Shown here piece after piece: positions 7,215 through 16,245 of a DNA stretch of 30,041 nucleotides (the stretch's first letter is position 1; each line of letters begins with the position of its first letter). The translations under genes were made by a program, and so were the position numbers. The DNA is from Clostridiaceae bacterium (GTDB lineage Bacteria; Bacillota; Clostridia; Oscillospirales; Acutalibacteraceae): assembly GCA_016292575.1 (NCBI GenBank), contig JAEDIH010000007.1, positions 1 through 30,041 of the forward strand, read 5' to 3'. The notes beneath the pieces were generated by a model, which searched no databases, was not told the origin of the DNA, and saw only the letters and a program-made list of their open reading frames with translations.

Positions 7215-7829
7215 CTATCCGATATGAATAAGCTCGCGCACGACGAGAAGCAGAACCGTTATTTCATAAACCGCAAAGAGCGGAAGTAGCCCCGTCAAAA
7301 ACCGCCGTGGCTTTGCAATTTCAAAACAGCCGTCTTTTATTTCCGCCGCAGTCATTGCACAGTAAAGCCCGAAGCCTACCGCTGCGCCGAGCGTGTTGTT
7401 GATAATATCGTCCGTTTCGCAGACTCCGAGCGAAAAAACATACTGACATACCTCGGCAAAAAGGCTCAGTAAAAACGCAAAAGGTAGCACACCGCGTTCC
7501 CTTTTTCCAAAGGTAAACGGCAGAAAAAAGCCAATAGGTATAAAAATTGCAATGTTCTCAAGTATCTGCATAAAAACATCAAGCGCATAATACTTACTGA
7601 CGCTCGCCCTGTATGACCAAAACGGCACAAGCTCTGTTCCCGCATCATGCGGACTGCGCGAAAACACGGCAAGATAAAGGAACAAGGCGCAAAAGCCGGC
7701 ACCGCAAAATGCTCCGATAAATCGAAGCGTCTTTTCCTTCCTTTTATATTTAAGCCCATAATAAAGCGCAGCAAACAAGGCGAGGCTCAGGAACAAAAGC
7801 AGCAAAAAAAGCAGGTCGCGCAATACCAT
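7215..7829 (-). CDS. VanZ-family membrane protein
   Basis: About 204 residues with five or so membrane helices. The VanZ pattern is present: ENIAIFIPIGFFLPF near the middle, then FAEVCQYV, followed by ETDDIINNTLGA, which is the conserved acidic/Asn-Gly block of the family. VanZ confers low-level teicoplanin resistance in enterococci; most family members have no known function, though several are linked to surface polysaccharides. The ribosome binding site is weak. I prefer ATG at 7829, six bases beyond the flippase stop; a GTG at 7841 overlapping that stop is possible. Confidence 0.8.
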   Translation of the reverse strand: MVLRDLLFLLLLFLSLALFAALYYGLKYKRKEKTLRFIGAFCGAGFCALFLYLAVFSRSPHDAGTELVPFWSYRASVSKYYALDVFMQILENIAIFIPIGFFLPFTFGKRERGVLPFAFLLSLFAEVCQYVFSLGVCETDDIINNTLGAAVGFGLYCAMTAAEIKDGCFEIAKPRRFLTGLLPLFAVYEITVLLLVVRELIHIG

Positions 7830-7834
7830 ACCTA

Positions 7835-9391
7835 TCAGCACTCTTTCTTTTTGATTTTTGAGACAAGCTTTTTCAAAAAGTCGTTCAGAACAATACTGTA
7901 AATCTCTTTAAACTGCGGCGTTTTAAAAACCAAAAGCAGATAAACCGCATTGAAAACAACGGAATACACAACGAGCCTGAGAACAAAGCCCGGCACACCG
8001 CCGAGGGCAATATACTTTACGGCAAAATATCCCAAAGTGCCGGAAACGCCGGCGGCAGCAAAATGGAACAGGCTCATTGCGCCGTATTCCCAAACTCTGC
8101 GCTCAAAGATATATTTATATAGAACATATGCGTCAATAATGCCGTATGAAAAGATTCTCGTTATCGTTGTTGCAAAGAAAACGCCGGAAAGACCGATAAG
8201 CTTTCCGAGCACCACAGAAAGCACAATGTTCATTACGGAGGACAGAACCGCAACGTAACGTCCGTGAACAAACGAGCCGGTTGTCATTCTGTAGGTTGCA
8301 GTCGGCGAATGGAAAGAGCTGATATAAAAGGTTGAAGCCAGAGCGAAAACGGTTATGGGTTCAAGCACCCATTTTGAACCGAACACAAGCTCAATAAACT
8401 GCGAGCCGAACACAAACACGCCCGAAGCACAAAAGCCGTATACCCAGCCGCAGACGAATACCATATTTTTGAAAACGGAATACTTTTTCTCCTTATCCGC
8501 CGTTGCGTTGAGATTTCCGACGCTCGCCGTGACCGCTTTCGGAATCTGATCAACAACTGCGGATATCGCCGTAATTATCATTAGGTAGTTATCCGAAAAA
8601 CCTACGGCTTCAAGGCTGATGAGCCTTGTAATAATAATGTTATCCGTTCCGTTCATGATTGCGCTGCCGATTTTGTAAATCAGAAGCGCGCGTACTCCGG
8701 AAAAAATATCATTTCTTTCGCTTTTGTCAAGCTTTTTAATGTTTTTGCCTTTAATTTCCGGATAAAGTCTGTTTGCCTTTTCGGCAAGTATGATGTTTTC
8801 AACTATCATTAACACAAGCTGAACCGAAAGATAGCCATAAAAGCTTTTGAACAAAAGCAGAACGGCAGATTGAAGAATAACGCGCAGAAACTTGAAAACA
8901 ATTCCGTAGGCTGAAATAATGTAGCTTTTCTGCGCAGCGCTGATGAGCGTCTGCTTATATGAGACGAAATATGAAACGCCTGTGTTGAGGAGATAGAAAA
9001 GATATATTATTACAAGGTTTTCCGGAATGTCCGGCTTGCTTTTGATTATCACGCCAAAAAAAGGAATCACCGCAAGACCGGCAACGATAACAAAGCACCC
9101 GATTATTCTGTAAACAATTTTGTAAAGCTGCATCAAAGACGCAATTTTTTCATAGTCCTCCTCTGCAATGGGCTTATAAAGGTGAAAGGCAATGGCCTGC
9201 GCAACTCCGAGCTCCGCAAAGGAAAGGAGCGTGAGAACATTTGAAAAAAGACCGCTGATTCCGAGATATGTCTCGCCGAGAGTTCTGATAAACACCGCAC
9301 GCAGCGCAAAGCTCAATAACGTGTAAAGAACATATGAAACAAGAGAAACCGCAAGATTTCTTGTGCTGTTTTTCTTTCTTGATGAAGCCAT
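7835..9391 (-). CDS. Wzx-type polysaccharide flippase
   Basis: 518-residue polytopic protein of the MATE/MVF superfamily (oligosaccharide flippase, RfbX/Wzx-like), with about 12-14 hydrophobic helices. Typical early features are the lysine-rich start, LRAVFIRTLGETYLGISGLF and SFAELGVAQAI; the C-terminal third is helical. It would turn lipid-linked repeat units to the outer membrane face for the EpsG-type polymerase. A frame from a TTG at 9409 encodes KRRN, but that stretch is the AAAAGGAGG ribosome binding site, so the ATG at 9391 is the true start. It begins 14 bases after the LicD gene. Confidence 0.93.
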   Translation of the reverse strand: MASSRKKNSTRNLAVSLVSYVLYTLLSFALRAVFIRTLGETYLGISGLFSNVLTLLSFAELGVAQAIAFHLYKPIAEEDYEKIASLMQLYKIVYRIIGCFVIVAGLAVIPFFGVIIKSKPDIPENLVIIYLFYLLNTGVSYFVSYKQTLISAAQKSYIISAYGIVFKFLRVILQSAVLLLFKSFYGYLSVQLVLMIVENIILAEKANRLYPEIKGKNIKKLDKSERNDIFSGVRALLIYKIGSAIMNGTDNIIITRLISLEAVGFSDNYLMIITAISAVVDQIPKAVTASVGNLNATADKEKKYSVFKNMVFVCGWVYGFCASGVFVFGSQFIELVFGSKWVLEPITVFALASTFYISSFHSPTATYRMTTGSFVHGRYVAVLSSVMNIVLSVVLGKLIGLSGVFFATTITRIFSYGIIDAYVLYKYIFERRVWEYGAMSLFHFAAAGVSGTLGYFAVKYIALGGVPGFVLRLVVYSVVFNAVYLLLVFKTPQFKEIYSIVLNDFLKKLVSKIKKKEC

Positions 9392-9405
9392 CACGTTCCT
9401 CCTTT

Positions 9406-10269
9406 TCAAGCGTTCCTTGCTTTTTCAACAGCCTCTTTGAGCTTATCAAGGTCAACATCCTCGCAGCCGCATAAAGAGTTTGCATGTGCTATTCTTTTAT
9501 CCTCCGGCGGCAAGGTCATATAATCCTCTCCGTAGGTTATCTTAAGATATGCTTCAAAGCCGCACGGAGCACTCATCGAAATACCCTCAAACGGCATTTC
9601 AACGCTCCTTCTGCAAACATCCTCTTCTTTAAAAGTGGAAATTTTATAGCTATAGCAAGAGCCCCAGTTTGTAACATAGCCGCCCTTTGCGTTTTTGTCT
9701 GCCGTCATAATGCGTTTTAGGCGTTTATTGATATACTCAAAGCTCATCGCACCGGAAAGCAGTCTGAAAACGCACTGAACCAAAAAATTGTTTGCCTTTG
9801 CGCCTTTACCGGTCAGAGCCTTGGTCACCTTAAAGCGCTTTATATGGAAAAGTGTTATTTTTGCAGCATTCTGATATGCTCTGAAAAAACGCCTTTTTAC
9901 ATTAGTTTTGTCATAAACAAAAATATCAACGCACAACTCACTCGTCTTACCGGCATTGTTTACATAGCAAAGCTTCGGATATTCCTGATAGTAATACCGG
10001 TTTGTTTCCGGAGAAATCAGGGAAAATCCGCTTGGAAGATTTTCTTTGAAAGATGATAAAAGCTTATCGTAATCCTCCCTGCGGATAATCACATCAATAT
10101 CGTCATCCCACGGAATAAAGCCCTTGTGGCGGACTGCTCCGAGCAAGGTTCCGCCGGTGGCGTAATACTCTATTCCGGCAAGTTCGCACTGCCTTTTGAA
10201 CTCGGCAAAAAGTCCGAGCAGATAAAGCTGCGCTTTTTCAGGCGATAGGTCTTTTGCGTTCAATTTCAT
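9406..10269 (-). CDS. LicD-family phosphotransferase
   Basis: 287 residues with the LicD nucleotidyltransferase-fold signature: ATGGTLLGAVRHKGF at about 37-51, then IPWDDDIDV (52-60), whose aspartates bind metal. The C-terminus has YGEDYM and LPPEDKR, also typical. LicD proteins move phosphocholine, or phospho-polyols in related families, from a CDP carrier onto cell-surface glycans. No CDP-choline synthesis genes (licA/licC) are nearby, so the group transferred is open. I chose ATG 10269 with AGGA just upstream over the TTG at 10281. It sits between a glycosyltransferase and the flippase, consistent with decoration before export. Confidence 0.9.
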   Translation of the reverse strand: MKLNAKDLSPEKAQLYLLGLFAEFKRQCELAGIEYYATGGTLLGAVRHKGFIPWDDDIDVIIRREDYDKLLSSFKENLPSGFSLISPETNRYYYQEYPKLCYVNNAGKTSELCVDIFVYDKTNVKRRFFRAYQNAAKITLFHIKRFKVTKALTGKGAKANNFLVQCVFRLLSGAMSFEYINKRLKRIMTADKNAKGGYVTNWGSCYSYKISTFKEEDVCRRSVEMPFEGISMSAPCGFEAYLKITYGEDYMTLPPEDKRIAHANSLCGCEDVDLDKLKEAVEKARNA

Positions 10270-10293
10270 CAATCCTGTCAAATAAAGTTCTTT

Positions 10294-11340
10294 TTAAACA
10301 CCCAGAACATTCATTACCTTTTGGCTCCAGGAGTTGAGCGAGTACTTTTCGAGCAATATCCTCCTGTTATATTCCGCGTTTTCAAAGGTCATTGCAGTTT
10401 CCCTGCACTTTTGCAAAGCGGAGGCAAGGCTGTTTGCGTCGCCTGTTTTAAAAACAAAAACATTCTTCATTTCCCACGCCCAGTCAGTACCCTCAATATC
10501 AGAGATAACGCACGGGAGTCCGGAATAAAGTGCCTCGGCAATAGCAACTGCAAAGCCCTCGGTGATGCTTGCCGACAGAAAAATATCCGTGTTGTCATAA
10601 AGCGAGGCAACATTATCGGTAGGCTCAACGGTATCAAGCCAGGACGGAAGCGTTTTCTTAAACCTCGCGGCAATATAATCTTTTGTTGCCTGCTGGCAGG
10701 AAACAGCGAGCGTAAGTCCGTTTACACCGCTTTCAAAAGCATTGCAAGCGGTATCAAAGCCTTTGACCTGCGGCTGCCAGCCGAGAATGAGCACACGCTT
10801 CTTTTCCTCAGCATAATTTTCTCTGATATGAAGGCGCGAAAAATCGATTCCGTCGCAAATTGTGCAGGCCTTTTTTCGGCCGGCAACAGCCGTCAGCTTT
10901 TTGCCGACAGCCGGCGAAACACCTATTGAAAATGTTCTGTTTGCACCGATAATTTTGTATTTTATAAAATATTTCAGCTTTTTTAAAACCGTATCGGTTC
11001 TGACATTCATTCTGCAATGCCAAACATTTCGTGTAAACGGAGCCGCTATACGCGATGAGATATCCCAGCCGCTGAAATGCGAATAGATAACGTCAATCTT
11101 TTCGTCTTTGAATATTTTTCTCAAGGTCTTTATCGTTGAAAAGGAATACGGAGCGTACGGAAGAAAGTATACCTTTTCATCTTTAAACTGCGAAATCCAC
11201 CCGCGTTCCTGAACCTCTTGAGGAAAGACAAAGACTATTTTTCCGCCCTTCTCCTTAACCTTTTCGTTAAGCAGACGAACAGACGAAATGAAGTTTCCCG
11301 GATACGGCGCAGCGTAGCTTGCAAGCAAAGCGATGTTCAT
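10294..11340 (-). CDS. GT4-family glycosyltransferase
   Basis: 348-residue GT-B glycosyltransferase. The N-terminus (MNIALLASYAAPYPGN) is the acceptor-side Rossmann domain. The C-terminal half holds VLILGWQPQVKGFD and the donor-binding block SITEGFAVAIAEALYSG, with the E-x7-E pattern of GT4 (retaining). It starts with ATG overlapping the PIG-L stop (ATGA), with GAGGTGA upstream. It adds one sugar to the repeat unit at the cytoplasmic face; the sugar cannot be told from sequence. Confidence 0.9.
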   Translation of the reverse strand: MNIALLASYAAPYPGNFISSVRLLNEKVKEKGGKIVFVFPQEVQERGWISQFKDEKVYFLPYAPYSFSTIKTLRKIFKDEKIDVIYSHFSGWDISSRIAAPFTRNVWHCRMNVRTDTVLKKLKYFIKYKIIGANRTFSIGVSPAVGKKLTAVAGRKKACTICDGIDFSRLHIRENYAEEKKRVLILGWQPQVKGFDTACNAFESGVNGLTLAVSCQQATKDYIAARFKKTLPSWLDTVEPTDNVASLYDNTDIFLSASITEGFAVAIAEALYSGLPCVISDIEGTDWAWEMKNVFVFKTGDANSLASALQKCRETAMTFENAEYNRRILLEKYSLNSWSQKVMNVLGV

Positions 11341-11957
11341 TTTTTCACCTCATATTTTATGTGTTTTTCGCGGCGAACCCAGTTTTGCCACATATCAAGG
11401 ACAAAGAGCTGAGACGGATAGATGTTTTTAAAGACCGAGATTTTTTCTTCAACCGTTTTCTGAGGAAGCTCGGGTAAAGCGGCGTTTTCCTGTTCGGTAA
11501 CAGTAATATAAATATCTCCATCAAATAAGGACGTCACAGCCTTATTCACCCGTTTGTGCATTTCATGACCGTATTCGCCTGACGGTGAGTGGGTATACGC
11601 TTTTTCAAAATTTCCGCGCGACAAAACAAGCCTGACATTTCTAAAAAGCAGGTTTTCCCTTTTATCTCTTGACGTCAGGGGAAAATAGGTGTAATGCACG
11701 CCGTAATATTTCATTGCTTTCTTAAATTCTTTTATTCTGCGAAGAGACTTTCCGGTTGTCATCAGAGCAACAAACGGCTTTTCTCTTTTCAGCACGGTAT
11801 GAAAGAACAGAGCATCGTCATCGGGATGGGCGACAAAAAGAACCGCCTTTTCCCGGATAGGCTTTTTATCATTTTTCAAATGGTGCAAGGCGCAAAGCAG
11901 AGCGCCGACAGAGCCGTGATACACTTTTGCAAAAAAATCAGTTAGTTTCTGTCTCAT
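11337..11957 (-). CDS. PIG-L/LmbE-family deacetylase
   Basis: 206 residues with the zinc-binding motif AHPDDD (43-48) of PIG-L N-acetylglucosaminyl deacetylases, an R-x-x-E helix (RRIKEFKKAM) after the TTG motif, and the third ligand region HSPSGEYGHEMH (123-134). The family removes acetyl groups from N-acetylhexosamine conjugates, leaving a free amine. No signal peptide, so it acts on a nucleotide- or lipid-linked sugar inside the cell. It overlaps the upstream GT4 gene by 20 bp and has GGAGG before the ATG. In this locus it would give the polymer a positive charge (inference). Confidence 0.88.
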   Translation of the reverse strand: MRQKLTDFFAKVYHGSVGALLCALHHLKNDKKPIREKAVLFVAHPDDDALFFHTVLKREKPFVALMTTGKSLRRIKEFKKAMKYYGVHYTYFPLTSRDKRENLLFRNVRLVLSRGNFEKAYTHSPSGEYGHEMHKRVNKAVTSLFDGDIYITVTEQENAALPELPQKTVEEKISVFKNIYPSQLFVLDMWQNWVRREKHIKYEVKK

Positions 11958-13077
11958 CAGTAGCCTCCGTCAGTTCGTCAAAGAGCTTTTCGTGCGCTTT
12001 GAGCGTCTCTTTCATGCTGAATTTTTCGCCGCGGATTTTAGCTTTTTGGGCATAATGCTCCCTGAACTTTTTGTCTGTTACCATCTTTTCAAGAGCAGAA
12101 TAAAACTCGTCCTCGCTCTTTGCAACAATGCCGTATTCGTTGTTTTCTCCGAGCAGCTCGCTCATTCCGGAGCATTCCGTTACAACGCAGGGCAGACCCA
12201 GAATGAGTGCTTCGGTTGTGGCAGTGCTGAAGCCCTCAAAATATGACGGCAAAGCAAAAATGTCGCAGCGTGAAAGCAGCCTGTATGGATTGGTCTGGTA
12301 GCCTGCAAAAACAAAGTCCTTTTCAATTCCCTTTTCCTTTAGCATGGACGCAAGCTTTCTCTCAAGCGGTCCTTTTCCTATCAGGATAAAGCGGTGCGGA
12401 ATGTTTTTTTCACACAATATTTCATGCGCCCTCAAAAGCCGTAAGACACCCTTGTTCCTGATTATTTTGCCGATAAAGCAAATTTTTACCACGTTGTCCG
12501 AAAGGAAGGCTTCATCTGCGCTTTCTTTGCTCTTTTTTATTATTTCTGCGGTTTCATTGACATTATAAAGGCAAACGGTTTTTTCGTAAAGTCCGTTGAA
12601 GGAACAAAAATTATTGATAAGGCCGTTTGCCACGCAGACAATGCGGTCGAACGAAGCATATACGCAGTCGGCCTCCTCTTTACTTTTAAAGCAACCTTTG
12701 TAAAACGCTTCGTCAAGCTCCCGGTGTATCCAGCAGATTTTCTTCGTCTGCCTATCCCTGCAGCCGGAAACTATCCGCGCGGTTGTACCTTCAAGGTATG
12801 ATATAACAATATCAAAATGCCTTTCACCCACAAGCTTTTTATATACCTTTTCGGGCGGCAGATATTTAAACAGGATTACATTTCCACGGAAAACTTTTTT
12901 GAACAGGAAAATGTGCTCAATATCATCTTTCAAAAAGCGTTTGTTTACTCCGCCGTCAAAAACACCGGCAACCGTAATTTTATATTTTTCGCGCGGAAGA
13001 TTGTTAACAAGGTTCACAAGCACCTTTTCCGCTCCTCCGCCTTCAAGCGTATGAATTACAAAAAGAAGCTTTTTCAT
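11938..13077 (-). CDS. GT4-family glycosyltransferase
   Basis: 379-residue GT-B enzyme. The start MKKLLFVIHTLEGGGAEKVL is the classic GT4 N-terminal pattern with a glycine-rich loop. The C-terminal half has CFIGKIIRNKGVLRLL and PSYFEGFSTATTEALILG, the E-x7-E donor site, then a PCVVTECSG segment. ATG start with GAGGGTGA upstream, 12 bases after the EpsG-type gene. It is a retaining transferase for one repeat-unit linkage. Donor and acceptor are unknown. Confidence 0.92.
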   Translation of the reverse strand: MKKLLFVIHTLEGGGAEKVLVNLVNNLPREKYKITVAGVFDGGVNKRFLKDDIEHIFLFKKVFRGNVILFKYLPPEKVYKKLVGERHFDIVISYLEGTTARIVSGCRDRQTKKICWIHRELDEAFYKGCFKSKEEADCVYASFDRIVCVANGLINNFCSFNGLYEKTVCLYNVNETAEIIKKSKESADEAFLSDNVVKICFIGKIIRNKGVLRLLRAHEILCEKNIPHRFILIGKGPLERKLASMLKEKGIEKDFVFAGYQTNPYRLLSRCDIFALPSYFEGFSTATTEALILGLPCVVTECSGMSELLGENNEYGIVAKSEDEFYSALEKMVTDKKFREHYAQKAKIRGEKFSMKETLKAHEKLFDELTEATDETETN

Positions 13078-13089
13078 TCTTTCACCCTC

Positions 13090-14202
13090 TTAAAAATACC
13101 AGCCAAGAACATCGCTGATATATGTCATCTGCCAGTTTACGTCCATCTGATACCAGAACCAAATACAATAAAAAGCGCCAAAAGCAAGGACAATCACGCT
13201 GCGCTCCTTTCCCGCTCTGAAGCAGCACTTGAACAGTGCCGGATAGACAAGAAGCTGATATATTGTGAAATACTCCGCAAAGCGCGCCATAAGATTACCG
13301 CCTACGATTGAAGCGGCAATGAAAAACACCGCATTGAGTATGGACATATTAAACGCAACCGCATACTCACGATTTGAAAACAACGCTCTGTTATTCCGGA
13401 AAGCAAAGCCCAGAGCAACCGGAACAAGCGCAACAAAAGCCCTGATAACATTGACACCATCGGCCTGCATAAGCTCTTCCATCTGCCTGCTGTATTCGGA
13501 ATCTTCAAAAAAGATCTGCATTCCGGAAAGAAGCGGATCGATGAAAATCATTGTAAAAGTCAGTCCCACAATAATAAGGTACATTGCCTTGCTCCAGGGT
13601 CTGATAAACGAGAAAAGAAGTCCGATTATCATTACATATGCCGTTCCGTGGAACTGCGCAGCAAGAACAATTAAAAGTATGTATGCAACATACTTTTTTT
13701 CAACCAAAAGGCGGTATCCCGCAAAAAGGAGCGTTACGGCAACAAACTGCCTCATTCCGTTGAACATATATGCAATTTCTACCGAGGCAACAAAAAGGAA
13801 AAAGCTTACCCCGGGCATTGCCGAGTAGTGTTTTACAGTCACACAGATGAACAAAACCTGAAAGAACGCCGTAATAGTAAGCCATGCGTTTGAATTAGGA
13901 ATAATCATTTTTATCAAAGTAGCAAACTGATAAAACAATTTATCCTTATTCTGTATCTTCAGCATTGCCGAAAAAGTGGGGGTAAGATTATTAAAGGACT
14001 CAATATAGTTAACGGTGTCGGCAACCGCTGTTCTCATGCCGATAATAAAAATCAACGGGAGCATTGAAAACATCATTGAAACTAAAGTCGGAATCAACCT
14101 GACCTCGCCGTTATCCAAAACGCTTTTTTTATTTATGAACCATTTTTTCCAGGTGAGACCGACAAATGTTGTCCATGCCAGAAGCGACCAATATACAAGC
14201 AT
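13090..14202 (-). CDS. EpsG-family polysaccharide polymerase (Wzy-like)
   Basis: 370-residue multi-pass membrane protein. EpsG-family marks are visible: MRTAVADTVNY (56-66), corresponding to the usual R...G/A-D...Y motif, FNGMRQ (147-152) in a central helix, and QFHGTAYV (183-190), the family's conserved His region. It would join flipped repeat units at the outer face in the Wzx/Wzy-dependent route. It is the only polymerase candidate in the locus, between GT2 and GT4 genes. Confidence 0.88.
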   Translation of the reverse strand: MLVYWSLLAWTTFVGLTWKKWFINKKSVLDNGEVRLIPTLVSMMFSMLPLIFIIGMRTAVADTVNYIESFNNLTPTFSAMLKIQNKDKLFYQFATLIKMIIPNSNAWLTITAFFQVLFICVTVKHYSAMPGVSFFLFVASVEIAYMFNGMRQFVAVTLLFAGYRLLVEKKYVAYILLIVLAAQFHGTAYVMIIGLLFSFIRPWSKAMYLIIVGLTFTMIFIDPLLSGMQIFFEDSEYSRQMEELMQADGVNVIRAFVALVPVALGFAFRNNRALFSNREYAVAFNMSILNAVFFIAASIVGGNLMARFAEYFTIYQLLVYPALFKCCFRAGKERSVIVLAFGAFYCIWFWYQMDVNWQMTYISDVLGWYF

Positions 14203-14227
14203 TTGCTCTCACCTGCCTTTCATAATA

Positions 14228-15106
14228 CTATCTGTTCTTAATTCTGATATAAATATTAAGCAGAACGCCGAACGGTATCATCAAAACCGTCAAAAGCTTT
14301 TTCGGCGATTTTTTGAGGAAATGCTTTTCCCTTGCAAAAATGCATGAGGATATATAATGAATTGCTCCGCTTGCTTTTCCTTTAAAGCTTGCGGCATATT
14401 TCATCCGTATAATCCTCGCATACATGAAGCCCCTCGGACTTTGGCGGTACTGTCTGAAGATGCTTGCGCCCGAGCCGTCCGGCTGATATTCAACGCGGCA
14501 AAGTGCTTCGTCAAGCACAAGTAATTCATAATCTTCATCAATCAGCGTATAAAGCGAGCCGAGAGGAACAAGCTTTTCGCCCTCATATTCCGGATAGGGC
14601 GGATATTTTTTCACCACGTCTGTTCGGTAAACAAGCTTTTTGTCTCCGCTTCCGCCGTTTTTGTAATAAGCGCCGAGCGTTGTTTTCTTCAAATCCTCGG
14701 GAAAGCGAGAGCCGATAACATTGCCTTCAAAATCGGTGTCGAAGCCGACTATGCCTGCAAATTCATCACTGCCGTTTTTCTCCCAGAAATCGAGTATCTT
14801 ACCGACTGCCTCATCGCCTATTGTATCATCGGAATCAATGCAGGTGTTAAGCTCGGTTTTTATGAGCTTATATGCAAGATTATGTGCGGTGTGCATTCCG
14901 CCGTTCTCTTTGTGAACATATTCAATTTTAAAGCCGCAGTCCTCTTTTTGAAAGTCTTCAACAACTTCCCTTGTATTGTCGGTTGAGCCGTCGTCAACAA
15001 TCAGCCAGACAAAGCGCTTGTCGCTCTGCTTTTTGAGTGCTTCAAAGGCACGCGGCAGGGTGTGCGCCCGATTGTATGCGGGGGTAAAGATAGTAAGCCT
15101 TTCCAT
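14228..15106 (-). CDS. GT2-family glycosyltransferase
   Basis: 292-residue GT-A enzyme. MERLTIFTPAYNRA starts the nucleotide-binding domain, VDDGST (37-42) binds the nucleotide, and DSDD (91-94) is the metal-binding D-x-D equivalent. The C-terminus has two short hydrophobic stretches and basic residues, suggesting membrane association. The frame is open upstream to 15259, but that part overlaps the GT4 gene before it; the ATG at 15106, one base after that gene's stop, is the natural start. Inverting transferase for one repeat-unit sugar. Confidence 0.92.
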   Translation of the reverse strand: MERLTIFTPAYNRAHTLPRAFEALKKQSDKRFVWLIVDDGSTDNTREVVEDFQKEDCGFKIEYVHKENGGMHTAHNLAYKLIKTELNTCIDSDDTIGDEAVGKILDFWEKNGSDEFAGIVGFDTDFEGNVIGSRFPEDLKKTTLGAYYKNGGSGDKKLVYRTDVVKKYPPYPEYEGEKLVPLGSLYTLIDEDYELLVLDEALCRVEYQPDGSGASIFRQYRQSPRGFMYARIIRMKYAASFKGKASGAIHYISSCIFAREKHFLKKSPKKLLTVLMIPFGVLLNIYIRIKNR

Positions 15107-15107
15107 T

Positions 15108-16220
15108 TCAGCACCACTTTTCAAGATAGAATTTTTGCAGAATTTCTGCGCTTTGATAGGAATCATAGCCGTGCTTTTGAATTGCTTCAATGTTATCTTT
15201 CCGTTCAAGCGGCAGCGCCGCGGCAATTTTTTGCGCCCACCTTTGCGCTCCGTCTTCAAGAGGCAGAAAACGTAGGTTTCCGCTCACATCGCTTTCCCGT
15301 GAAACTGCGGTTGAGGTGAAAACGCAAAGTCCGTTTGCCTGTGCTTCAATAAGCGTCAGCGGCAGTCCCTCAAAAACCGACGGAAACACAAAGACGTCCG
15401 CCGCCTGAAGATAATCGGAAACATTTGAAACAACGCCCGTAAAGATTGCGTCGCTTTGGAGCGAAAGCTCTTTGCAAAGAGCCCTTACCTTTTCAAGGTC
15501 CTCTCCGTTACCGAGAAGGAGCACTTTGGTCTTCACTCCCATGCTTTTCAATGAGTCAAGAATCTCAATAACAAAGCTTTGGTTTTTATATTTGTCAAAT
15601 CTTCCGACATGGCAGAGAACAAGCTCGTTTTCAGCAATTGAGAGCTTCTTTCTCATCTTGTTTCGTTCTTCTTTATCAAAGGCAAAGGCGGCGCAGTCAA
15701 TTCCGTTTTTAATGACAGAAACCTTTCCGGCTTCAAACATTTTGTTTCCGAAAAGATAGCGGCCGGCTTCCTCGGAGCAGGCAAAGCGGAAGGTGCAGTA
15801 CCGGTTCAAAAAGAGCTTGCATAAGTTTTTAAAAAAGCGTTTATATCCGCTTTCCGTCTTAGCTGTATGGCTGTGCGCTATCCGCACCGGAACGCCGGCT
15901 TTTTTTGCCGCCATAAGGACAAACACGCTAAATGTGTTGATATGCGAATGAACAATTCTGTATTCGCTGTGTTCACCAAAAAAAGCTTCAAGCTTTTTTA
16001 TATACCGCGGCATTGCGGCAAGGCTTCTTTCGGGTGCATTGAAAATTCTGCCGCCCATTGAACGAACTTCCTGCTCAAAGCCGTTCTCCGTTCTTTTGTG
16101 AACAAGAAAATCAAACTGAACTTTATTCCGGTCAATTTTCCGGTAAAAGTTCATCAGCATGGTTTCAAGACCGCCGCGGTCAAGAGAGGTCACAACATGA
16201 AGTATTCTTATTTGTTCCAT
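15108..16220 (-). CDS. GT4 (GT1-superfamily) glycosyltransferase
   Basis: 370 residues. MEQIRILHVVTSLDRGGLET is the typical start, AHSHTAK lies in the acceptor domain, CHVGRFDKYKN begins the donor domain, and FEGLPLTLIEAQANG contains the E-x7-E donor site. The closest named groups are EpsF/CapM-like transferases of capsule loci. The chosen ATG (16220) has GGAG six bases upstream; a longer frame to 16271 runs into the ATP-grasp gene and is unlikely. Confidence 0.93.
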   Translation of the reverse strand: MEQIRILHVVTSLDRGGLETMLMNFYRKIDRNKVQFDFLVHKRTENGFEQEVRSMGGRIFNAPERSLAAMPRYIKKLEAFFGEHSEYRIVHSHINTFSVFVLMAAKKAGVPVRIAHSHTAKTESGYKRFFKNLCKLFLNRYCTFRFACSEEAGRYLFGNKMFEAGKVSVIKNGIDCAAFAFDKEERNKMRKKLSIAENELVLCHVGRFDKYKNQSFVIEILDSLKSMGVKTKVLLLGNGEDLEKVRALCKELSLQSDAIFTGVVSNVSDYLQAADVFVFPSVFEGLPLTLIEAQANGLCVFTSTAVSRESDVSGNLRFLPLEDGAQRWAQKIAAALPLERKDNIEAIQKHGYDSYQSAEILQKFYLEKWC

Positions 16221-16245
16221 TTTTTCTCCGCTATTTAATTCAATA

